Source of the DNA: an uncultured Bacilli bacterium
GTDB taxonomy: Bacteria; Bacillota_I; Bacilli_A; RF39; UBA660
DNA: 8,122 nucleotides
Direction of reading: 5' to 3'
Assembly: GCA_951800155.1 (NCBI GenBank)
Contig: CATOJL010000061.1
Location: forward strand, 1 to 8,122
Shown here: piece after piece, positions 1-4,082 of the stretch
Layout: the number at the start of each line of letters is the position of its first letter
Position numbering within the stretch: position 1 is the stretch's first letter
The notes under the pieces: generated by a model
What the model was told of the DNA's origin: nothing
Databases searched by the model: none
What the model saw: the letters and a program-made list of their open reading frames with translations, nothing else
Translations under genes and position numbers: made by a program

Positions 1-83
1 ATAAAAGTACTTATTTAAAACAGGAAAGAGAAATGAATGGTATATTCTATGTTCAAAAATTAATTATCCAAAATAAAAAGTAG
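1..83 (+). CDS. AgrC-like sensor kinase, 3' end only (left copy)
   Basis: The reading frame is open from base 3 and encodes the last 26 residues of a GHKL-type sensor histidine kinase before a TAG stop at 81-83. It is identical in DNA and protein to residues 410-435 of the complete kinase at 744-2051. The fragment covers the tail after the G-box, so no catalytic motif is visible here. The gene runs off the left edge, so whether this copy is complete cannot be seen. It belongs to the exact 127-bp repeat, which suggests a very recent duplication. Confidence 0.85.
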   Translation, partial: KSTYLKQEREMNGIFYVQKLIIQNKK

Positions 84-100
84 AGTTTCTTCTACTTTTT
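75..100. terminator. Bidirectional terminator, left copy
   Basis: A perfect 10-bp inverted repeat with a 6-base loop. The outer bases are A5 on the left arm and T5 on the right arm, so both strands end in a U-tract. It is the exact duplicate of 2043-2068 and would end transcription of the left kinase copy. Confidence 0.7.
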
Positions 101-127
101 CTCAATTAAACTTGCTGGCATTTCTGG
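92..127 (-). pseudogene. agrD 3' fragment at duplication junction
   Basis: On the minus strand, bases 127 to 92 encode the last 11 residues of AgrD (the conserved proline-containing tail) plus the stop codon, identical to the intact gene at 2060-2182. Upstream, beyond 128, the sequence is unrelated, and the frame meets a TAA at 136-134. The leader and the autoinducer ring codons are missing, so this cannot yield a signal peptide. It is best read as the broken end of a duplicated unit. Confidence 0.8.
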
Positions 128-179
128 ATTGATTTACTTTAGATATTCGAAACTTTTCTTTACAAATGGACATATATCG

Positions 180-208
180 TTTACTTATAAATACAGAAGT
201 GGTATAAT
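180..208 (+). promoter_or_regulatory. Promoter of small membrane peptide (toxin) mRNA
   Basis: A perfect -10 TATAAT lies at 203-208 with an extended TG at 200-201. The -35 is TTTACT at 180-185 with a 17-bp spacer. The start point would be near 215, giving a leader of about 60 nt. In that leader CCCTT (243-247) can pair with AAGGG (263-267) of the Shine-Dalgarno region, so translation may be partly masked. Confidence 0.7.
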
Positions 209-277
209 GTCCTAGGAATATTTAGTTAGTTTAGGTGCTATACCCTTTACCATTTTAAGGCGAAGGGAGGTGAAATT

Positions 278-370
278 ATGAGAAAAATAGAGAAATTTCT
301 TTGTTCGATCATAATACTCCTTATTATTGTGATTTTAATCATTTTAATAAAAATAGTACCAACTGCGTAA
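278..370 (+). CDS. 30-aa hydrophobic peptide, probable type I toxin
   Basis: This short gene starts at ATG 278, preceded by a strong Shine-Dalgarno AAGGGAGGTG and about 5 spacer bases, and ends at TAA 368-370. The peptide has a basic start (MRKIEK), one Ile/Leu-rich membrane span at about residues 8-26, and a short IVPTA tail. Small single-span peptides with an overlapping antisense RNA are the hallmark of type I toxins such as Fst, TxpA and the clostridial families, which act at the cytoplasmic membrane. I do not recognise a named family by sequence. The call rests on size, hydrophobicity, strong translation signals and context: own promoter, own terminator and a convergent antisense transcript. 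Codons 27-29 (Val-Pro-Thr) form one arm of the antisense terminator. An alternative is a small membrane regulator or leader peptide of the agr locus. Confidence 0.7.
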   Translation: MRKIEKFLCSIIILLIIVILIILIKIVPTA

Positions 371-378
371 GTCGGTAC
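349..378 (-). terminator. Terminator of antisense RNA
   Basis: Read on the minus strand, GTACCGACT (378-370) pairs with AGTTGGTAC (364-356) over nine base pairs with one G-U wobble and a 5-base loop, followed by TATTTTTATT. On the plus strand the same position is an A-C mismatch and no T-run follows the hairpin, so the structure is built for the minus strand. Confidence 0.7.
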
Positions 379-394
379 TAAATCAAAGAAATAT

Positions 395-436
395 GGGATA
401 GTACCTAGCTCATCAAAACTAGATATTCCCTTTTTT
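395..436 (+). terminator. Terminator of toxin mRNA
   Basis: GGGA (395-398) pairs with TCCC (427-430) and CTAG (405-408) with CTAG (419-422), with a small internal loop, followed by T6 at 431-436. It sits 25 bases after the toxin stop codon and gives a sense transcript of about 220 nt. Its complement is part of the antisense RNA. Confidence 0.65.
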
Positions 437-465
437 ATTGTATGAAGTTTCCTTCATCTATATAC

Positions 466-494
466 ATTATACTATTTTTTTTGATTTGATGCAA
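466..494 (-). promoter_or_regulatory. Promoter of antisense RNA
   Basis: On the minus strand there is a perfect -10 TATAAT (471-466), a 17-bp spacer and TTGCAT (494-489) as -35. It points back toward the toxin gene. The perfect -10 fits the high antisense RNA output expected of an antitoxin. Confidence 0.65.
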
Positions 495-575
495 GGTGTA
501 GATTGCAGATTTGTTATTCATTAAAATATTACCGAATATATAGTCTAGAATAATTTGCATCATTTAGGTGTGCAA

Positions 576-604
576 TTCGTAGTAATTGTTTACATTATTA
601 TAAT
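576..604 (+). promoter_or_regulatory. Possible promoter for regulator remnant and kinase
   Basis: A perfect TATAAT lies at 599-604, 140 bp before the kinase. The matching -35 position (TTCGTA, 576-581, 17-bp spacer) is weak, which would fit an activator-dependent promoter. No clear LytTR-type direct repeat was found. The rest of the non-coding stretch from 495 to 575 shows nothing else I can name. Confidence 0.4.
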
Positions 605-616
605 ATCTAAAAATAG

Positions 617-760
617 GGGGCCTTGGAGAAATTAAACACAGAGCAGATAACAAAGATAGATTGGCGAAAAGGAATTATTTACTTTAGAACGGGAGATGGA
701 ATAGATTATCTGGCTCGTGATAAAAAGAAGGAGTTAAAGATGTATGTTAGAAATAGGTAG
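617..760 (+). pseudogene. LytTR-domain C-terminal remnant (AgrA-like stump)
   Basis: The frame is open from 617 (after TAG 614-616) to TAG 758-760. Translation from TTG 623 would give 45 residues. The residues fit the end of a LytTR DNA-binding domain: an N-x3-I-x2-I pattern (residues 5-12), a hydrophobic strand between two glycines seven apart (17-24), then an Arg and a KKKELK helix start (32-39). LytTR domains are the output modules of AgrA-type regulators, which pair with GHKL kinases. The receiver domain and most of the DNA-binding domain are missing. The TTG has a G-rich stretch only two bases upstream, a poor spacing. The frame overlaps the kinase start by 17 bases, as would the 3' end of an intact regulator gene in one operon. 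Alternatively it is a real small protein or only a leader frame. Confidence 0.5.
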
Positions 761-2051
761 TACGTTTTTATCATTTATGATAGGTTATATAGCAGATTGT
801 ATATTATTTAAAAAGGTTGTTGGAATTTCTAAAAAAATATTGAATCTAAAGAATGTAATTTTAATTATATTCATTAGTATTATTTCTTGTTTTATTGATA
901 TGAATTATAGTAGTTTGCCAAGATTCGTTTTTGCGGATATTTTAATTTGCTTATTGTATAAATTAATATTTGATAAGTCTATGACAAAGTCAATATTATT
1001 TGCAATTGAAGTTATTGTTGTTTCAAACATGGCTGAATTCATATTTGCTTTAGTTTTTATAGTAGGTTTAAAAATGGATGCAATGATTTTTACTGATGGA
1101 TTATTAGGAAATGTGTTTGGAAATTTATTTATTACCATTTTATACAGTTGCTTGTTATTGATCAAACCTATTAAATGGATTGTTCAAAGGAGTATTAATT
1201 TTTTCAATGAGAGTGCAAAGACAGAAACAGTAATTTTGTTAATACTTACAATGTTTTTACTTACAGGACTTACTTATCCAATAATAGTAGTATCATCTTT
1301 GAGAGAGAAAATTACATATAGTTTGATTTTTATAGCATTTGTATATTTTATAGGGAATTTCTTTTACCAACGTTCCAAGAATGGGGAGTTGAAAAAGTCA
1401 TATGATTATTTATTGGATTATGTAAAAGAATATGAAAAAGCATTAGAAGAGAAGAGTAAGGCACAACATGAGTATAAAAATCAATTATCAGTTATACGAG
1501 GTATGGCAAATAAGGATAATAAAAAATTACATAAATATATAGATGATATGTTAGAAGTAGAAGAGAATAAGGAAGCACATATTTTAAATAGTTTAAAACC
1601 ATTACCAACAGGAGGACTAAAAGGATTAATCTATTATAAAACAGCAAGTATGCTTAAGAAAAATATGGAAGTGCATGTAAATGTAGATAGTGCACTAGAA
1701 AATGGGAAGTATTGGGATTTATGTGAGAAGAACTTGCATAATATTAGTACAATAGTAGGAGTATATTTGGATAATGCAATAGAGGCAGCAGAGAAGGCAG
1801 AAAAGAAGTTTGTTATTATTGATATAGATGCCGATGAGGGAAATATAATATTTAGTTTTTCAAACACATATGAAGGACATATAGAAGTAGGAAAGATGGA
1901 CAAGCAGGGATATTCAACGAAAGGGAAATCAAGAGGATATGGCTTATCGCTTGTACAGGATATTTTAAATAAAAGTACTTATTTAAAACAGGAAAGAGAA
2001 ATGAATGGTATATTCTATGTTCAAAAATTAATTATCCAAAATAAAAAGTAG
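744..2051 (+). CDS. AgrC-like sensor histidine kinase (GHKL family)
   Basis: A 435-residue membrane receptor kinase expected to bind a cyclic autoinducer peptide outside the cell and phosphorylate an AgrA-like regulator. Residues 1-207 hold about six or seven hydrophobic spans. A charged linker, probably a coiled coil, covers about 212-240. The H-box (HEYKNQ) has its phospho-acceptor His at 242, the N-box (YLDNAIEAA) has Asn344, and the G-box region (KGKSRGYGLSL) is at about 393-403. This is the layout and normal length of the AgrC class. Start ATG 744 has AAGGAG ten bases upstream; the ATG at 740 is out of frame and stops after six codons. It overlaps the preceding LytTR remnant by 17 bp and converges on agrD. 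Its last 27 codons (stop included) lie in the exact repeat shared with 1-127. No partner response regulator is in the window. Confidence 0.9.
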   Translation: MLEIGSTFLSFMIGYIADCILFKKVVGISKKILNLKNVILIIFISIISCFIDMNYSSLPRFVFADILICLLYKLIFDKSMTKSILFAIEVIVVSNMAEFIFALVFIVGLKMDAMIFTDGLLGNVFGNLFITILYSCLLLIKPIKWIVQRSINFFNESAKTETVILLILTMFLLTGLTYPIIVVSSLREKITYSLIFIAFVYFIGNFFYQRSKNGELKKSYDYLLDYVKEYEKALEEKSKAQHEYKNQLSVIRGMANKDNKKLHKYIDDMLEVEENKEAHILNSLKPLPTGGLKGLIYYKTASMLKKNMEVHVNVDSALENGKYWDLCEKNLHNISTIVGVYLDNAIEAAEKAEKKFVIIDIDADEGNIIFSFSNTYEGHIEVGKMDKQGYSTKGKSRGYGLSLVQDILNKSTYLKQEREMNGIFYVQKLIIQNKK

Positions 2052-2095
2052 AGTTTCTTCTACTTTTTCTCAATTAAACTTGCTGGCATTTCTGG
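1969..2095. repeat. Exact 127-bp direct repeat, right copy
   Basis: Identical to 1-127. Here the sequence is intact on both sides: the kinase frame continues to the left and the agrD frame continues to the right past 2095. This copy is therefore the original junction and the left copy is the truncated one, at least on the agrD side. Confidence 0.97.
2043..2068. terminator. Bidirectional terminator between agrC and agrD
   Basis: Inverted repeat AAAAAGTAGA (2043-2052) and TCTACTTTTT (2059-2068), perfect over 10 bp, with a 6-base loop. Each strand reads A-rich arm, loop, T-rich arm, so it can serve both converging transcripts. The kinase TAG (2049-2051) lies in the left arm and the agrD TAG (2062-2060) in the right arm. 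Confidence 0.8.
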
Positions 2096-2182
2096 TTCAT
2101 CAATCCATCCATGGATACAACCTGAATCACTGCTAGCTCCAAAAGTGGAGATCATAAGTAAAGTTTTTGCGATAAATGACAT
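2060..2182 (-). CDS. agrD: AgrD cyclic autoinducer peptide precursor
   Basis: A 40-residue precursor of a secreted thiolactone autoinducer. Start ATG 2182-2180 follows a strong GGGAGG site about six bases upstream. A short hydrophobic N-terminal part (about 1-16) would anchor it to the membrane. The signal core is SSDSGCIHGWI with Cys22, and the tail DEPEMPASL has the acidic, proline-containing pattern AgrB recognises (compare the S. aureus tail DEVEVPKEL). Aligning the tails puts the cleavage site after Ile27, giving a six-residue ring from Cys22 to Ile27; cleavage after Trp26 would give the common five-residue ring. It lies 43 bp after agrB on the same strand, the usual agrBD order, and is too short for routine gene callers. 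Its last 12 codons (stop included) are duplicated at 92-127. Confidence 0.9.
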   Translation of the reverse strand: MSFIAKTLLMISTFGASSDSGCIHGWIDEPEMPASLIEKK

Positions 2183-2225
2183 TTTCTTCCCTCCCATTCT
2201 TTCTTATATTGTAGATGGTGATTAA

Positions 2226-2837
2226 TTAGAGATTATAACGCATTACATAATTTTTGTAATTGTTATATGGTAAGTGAAATAGACGATATGTAAGTGGCAA
2301 AATCATAATTGTTTCTACGCATATGCTAAATAGTATTAAATTAGAAATAGTACTATTGGAAATTAGGATGGAACAGATTGTAAAAGAAATACATAGTATT
2401 GTAGATATAATTTTTTGCTTTTGTCGTTTCTCCTTATAGATAATTGGTGCTTTTTTTGTATCTGCTGGAGCATAAGTGAGAAACAATATAGTAGATATGA
2501 TACCTAGTATTATTTTCATTTGCACAGGAATTACTATATTCTTTGCTAAAAAAGGGAGTGTTAAAAAAATCATAGAAGAAGAACATAAACAAATCCAACT
2601 TTTTGTAGCATGTAATCCACAAGCATATTTTCTTAAAAGGTTAAAGAAAATAAATAAAATGAGCAATTCCATTCCAATTCCTAAAATGAATGCTATAGGA
2701 AAAATAATGCATGATTTTGTAACCGTTAAATAAAAACCTTCTAATCCATATCGATATTCATCTAATTCGACATCTGTTAGATTTGGATATTGTTTTTTTA
2801 AAATACCCAAGGTTTTTTTTAAATAGTATTGTTTCAC
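2226..2837 (-). CDS. agrB: AgrB accessory gene regulator protease
   Basis: A 203-residue integral membrane cysteine endopeptidase that cuts the AgrD C-terminal tail and helps form the thiolactone ring. The signature RKYACGLHATKSWIC (residues 69-83) carries the catalytic pair His76 and Cys83, spaced as His77/Cys84 of S. aureus AgrB. The downstream TYAPADTKKAPI segment (121-132) is also typical of the family. Hydrophobic spans lie at about 41-68, 85-100, 107-121, 144-160 and 163-181. Start is GTG 2837-2835, with a modest GGTGAT site six bases upstream; no in-frame ATG fits better. The length is normal for the family. It heads a two-gene agrBD operon that converges on the kinase, so processing enzyme and receptor are transcribed separately. 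Confidence 0.93.
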   Translation of the reverse strand: MKQYYLKKTLGILKKQYPNLTDVELDEYRYGLEGFYLTVTKSCIIFPIAFILGIGMELLILFIFFNLLRKYACGLHATKSWICLCSSSMIFLTLPFLAKNIVIPVQMKIILGIISTILFLTYAPADTKKAPIIYKEKRQKQKIISTILCISFTICSILISNSTISNLILFSICVETIMILPLTYRLFHLPYNNYKNYVMRYNL

Positions 2838-2880
2838 TTTTCTATCACCGTACCCATGATAACAAATAAAAATTCTAAAG

Positions 2881-2916
2881 CAAGAAAAGTTTTCTTTGAT
2901 GCGAAAGTTTTTCTTG
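2881..2916. other. Hairpin in the agrB leader
   Basis: Inverted repeat CAAGAAAA (2881-2888) and TTTTCTTG (2909-2916), with an inner CTTT/AAAG pair (2894-2897, 2904-2907). It would lie in the agrB mRNA leader, 44 bases before the start codon. No tight T-run follows on either strand, so it is more likely an RNA leader structure than a terminator. Confidence 0.4.
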
Positions 2917-2959
2917 TATCGCTCCTCTTTAGATGTATTTTAAAAAAAGTTACATTTCA

Positions 2960-2988
2960 AGTATAGAAAATAACATTTCGTGCAACTA
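2960..2988 (-). promoter_or_regulatory. Possible agrBD promoter
   Basis: Minus-strand TATACT (2965-2960) is a good -10, but the -35 at a 17-bp spacing (TAGTTG, 2988-2983) is poor, as expected if an activator is needed. It is back to back with the cspA promoter. Just upstream is the palindrome ACTAC-AATA-GTAGT (2998-2985), a possible operator. With the hairpin at 2881-2916 and the cspA leader, this accounts for what can be named in the gene-free stretch 2838-3177. Confidence 0.3.
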
Positions 2989-2991
2989 CTA

Positions 2992-3020
2992 TTGTAGTCT
3001 ATCTTTAAAACTGGTAAAAT
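2992..3020 (+). promoter_or_regulatory. cspA-like gene promoter with long leader
   Basis: TTGTAG (2992-2997), a 17-bp spacer and TAAAAT (3015-3020) with an extended TG at 3012-3013. The start would be near 3027, giving a leader of about 150 nt, typical of cold-shock mRNAs. The leader begins with the hairpin GTTTCC (3028-3033) / GGAAAC (3045-3050). Confidence 0.6.
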
Positions 3021-3177
3021 TTGATATGTTTCCGCAGACAATATGGAAACAAAAGGGAGTGGCTTATAGGGATACAAGATTTGTCGGAATTTGAGTGTTA
3101 TATTTTGTTGAGTTTATAAGGTTACTAATGTATATTTAAAGTGTAAGCAATTTTACTAGAAGGGAGATTTATGAAAA

Positions 3178-3393
3178 ATGATAAAGGGCAAGGTAAAATG
3201 GTTTAATAATGAGAAGGGATACGGGTTTATAGAGTATAGTGATCGTGAGGATATATTCGTTCACTATTCCTCTATATTATCAGAGGGTTATAAAACATTA
3301 GTTGAAGGACAATATGTAGAATTTGAGCTAGTAAGAACAGATAAAGGATTACAAGCAAAGAATGTGATTGAGATTAAAGCTACTTTAGTATAA
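3178..3393 (+). CDS. Cold-shock domain protein (CspA family)
   Basis: A 71-residue single cold-shock domain, a five-stranded OB fold that binds single-stranded RNA or DNA and melts mRNA structure in the cytoplasm. KGKVKWFNNEKGYGFI near the N-terminus contains the aromatic strand and RNP1 (KGYGFIEY, 13-20); RNP2 is DIFVHYSSI (25-33). The length is standard. Start ATG 3178 follows GGGAG by about 11 bases; the closer ATG 3171 is in another frame and stops after 11 codons. It is transcribed alone, with its own promoter, long leader and terminator, which suggests post-transcriptional control. Family members are cspA, B, C and D, and I cannot choose among them. Confidence 0.93.
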   Translation: MIKGKVKWFNNEKGYGFIEYSDREDIFVHYSSILSEGYKTLVEGQYVEFELVRTDKGLQAKNVIEIKATLV

Positions 3394-3405
3394 GGTAGTT
3401 TTTTT
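3380..3405 (+). terminator. cspA-like gene terminator
   Basis: CTACTTTA (3380-3387) pairs with TAAGGTAG (3391-3398) over eight base pairs with one G-U and a 3-base loop, followed by T7 at 3399-3405. The right arm begins with the TAA stop codon, so the hairpin forms partly inside the coding sequence. Confidence 0.8.
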
Positions 3406-3407
3406 CT

Positions 3408-3435
3408 TTGAAAATTTCCTTTTTTATGTTATACT
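3408..3435 (+). promoter_or_regulatory. hpf promoter
   Basis: TTGAAA (3408-3413), a 16-bp spacer and TATACT (3430-3435) with an extended TG at 3427-3428. It starts three bases after the cspA terminator. It looks like a vegetative sigma promoter; no stress-sigma motif was recognised. Confidence 0.7.
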
Positions 3436-3456
3436 AAATTTAGAAAGGATGATCTT

Positions 3457-3987
3457 ATGAAAATAAATGCTCGTGGTAGCAAATTAGAAGTTACCGATGC
3501 GATAAGAGATTATATCAATAAAAAAGTCGCAAAGCTTGATAAGTATTTCGAAAATCCTGATGAATTTACTGCCAATGTTTTGATTAAGACCATTGGAAAT
3601 AGTCAAACCGTGGAGGTGACAATTCCAATTAGAAAGGTTATTTTAAGAGCTGAGGAAAGTAGCGAAGATTTATATAAGTCTATTGATTTAGTGAGTGAAA
3701 AATTAGAACGTCAAATTCGAAAAAATAAGACACGAATTTTGAATAAAAAAGGGCAAGAACCAATATTTATGTTTATGTCATCTGATGATGAAAAAATAGA
3801 AGAAGAAGTAGGGGTAATAAAGAAAAGAAAACAAGTTGATATGAAACCAATGAGTGAAGAAGAGGCTATTCTTCAACTTAATTTAATAGGTCATGATTTC
3901 TTCCTATTTGAGGATATGGACACAAATAGACCAACAGTTGTTTATAGAAGAAAAGATGGAAATTATGGAGTTATAGAAATGAAATAA
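3457..3987 (+). CDS. hpf: Long-form ribosome hibernation promoting factor
   Basis: A 176-residue protein that binds the decoding region of the 30S subunit and pairs 70S ribosomes into inactive 100S dimers in stationary phase or stress. The N-terminal RaiA/S30AE domain covers about 1-97 (MKINARGSKLEVTDAIRDYI at its start, then a beta-sheet and a basic helix ending RQIRKNKTRI). An acidic linker (about 108-122) leads to the C-terminal dimerisation domain at about 125-176, ending in the conserved VVYRRKDGNYGVIE. This two-domain form is typical of Gram-positive bacteria. Start ATG 3457 has AAAGGA seven bases upstream. It has its own promoter and terminator and lies just upstream of secA, a common order in Bacillota. 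Confidence 0.95.
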   Translation: MKINARGSKLEVTDAIRDYINKKVAKLDKYFENPDEFTANVLIKTIGNSQTVEVTIPIRKVILRAEESSEDLYKSIDLVSEKLERQIRKNKTRILNKKGQEPIFMFMSSDDEKIEEEVGVIKKRKQVDMKPMSEEEAILQLNLIGHDFFLFEDMDTNRPTVVYRRKDGNYGVIEMK

Positions 3988-4010
3988 AAAGTGATTTGTT
4001 CACTTTTTTT
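3986..4010 (+). terminator. hpf terminator
   Basis: AAAAAGTGA (3986-3994) pairs perfectly with TCACTTTTT (4000-4008) around a 5-base loop, and the T-run continues to 4010. It overlaps the hpf stop codon (3985-3987). The A-rich left arm could also let it act on the minus strand. Confidence 0.8.
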
Positions 4011-4050
4011 GTTTATCTGTTCGGAATGTCTATGTTTTTTGAACTTTTTT

Positions 4051-4059
4051 TGATAAAAT
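4051..4059 (+). promoter_or_regulatory. secA promoter (extended -10)
   Basis: TGATAAAAT at 4051-4059 is an extended -10 element. No good -35 lies at 16-18 bp (TTGAAC at 4039-4044 is too close). The start near 4066 would leave a leader of about 17 nt carrying only the AAAGG Shine-Dalgarno site. Confidence 0.5.
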
Positions 4060-4082
4060 ATAGATGGGAAAGGTTGATGTTC

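Larger units (their letters stand above)
1..127. repeat. Exact 127-bp direct repeat, left copy
   Basis: All 127 bases match 1969-2095 with no mismatch or gap, counting coding and non-coding positions alike, at an offset of 1968 bp. The copy holds the kinase 3' end, the bidirectional terminator and the last 12 codons of agrD (stop included) on the minus strand. Similarity stops abruptly at 127/128, inside the agrD frame. The left limit is outside the window. Confidence 0.97.
349..459 (-). ncRNA. Antisense RNA (putative type I antitoxin)
   Basis: A minus-strand promoter at 494-466 predicts a start near 459. The predicted RNA opens with a 6-bp hairpin capped by a GAAA tetraloop (457-442), continues through the complement of the sense terminator, and ends at a terminator hairpin (378-356) with a U-rich tail near 349. 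Its length would be about 110 nt. It is complementary to the last seven codons and the whole 3' UTR of the 278-370 gene, as in TxpA/RatA and BsrG/SR4. Repression by RNA pairing is inferred from the layout and not shown by the sequence alone. Confidence 0.65.

Noticed and set aside
560..604. LytTR-type direct repeats upstream of the kinase or agrB promoters
   Set aside because: I searched for paired GTT-centred 9-mers about 12 bp apart and found no convincing pair in either promoter region.
740..760. ATG 740 as kinase start
   Set aside because: It is in the frame of the LytTR remnant and stops after six codons; ATG 744 opens the kinase frame with better Shine-Dalgarno spacing.
905..1165. Minus-strand open frame of 86 codons
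   Set aside because: It lies fully inside the kinase gene in antisense, has no ribosome site or recognisable product, and arises from AT-rich codon bias. The same applies to 1634-1903.
2476..2733. Plus-strand open frame of 85 codons and minus-strand frame at 2434-2622
   Set aside because: Both overlap agrB, which has clear catalytic residues and family length; neither shadow frame has start signals or a credible protein pattern.
3171..3206. Closer ATG before the cold-shock gene (11 codons)
   Set aside because: It is in a different frame from the cold-shock domain, ends quickly and sits only four bases from the Shine-Dalgarno site.
3996..4082. Upstream 29-codon extension of the secA reading frame
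   Set aside because: It runs through the hpf terminator hairpin and the extended -10 element, lacks a Shine-Dalgarno site, and does not fit the normal SecA N-terminus MKFLKRIFD starting at 4083.
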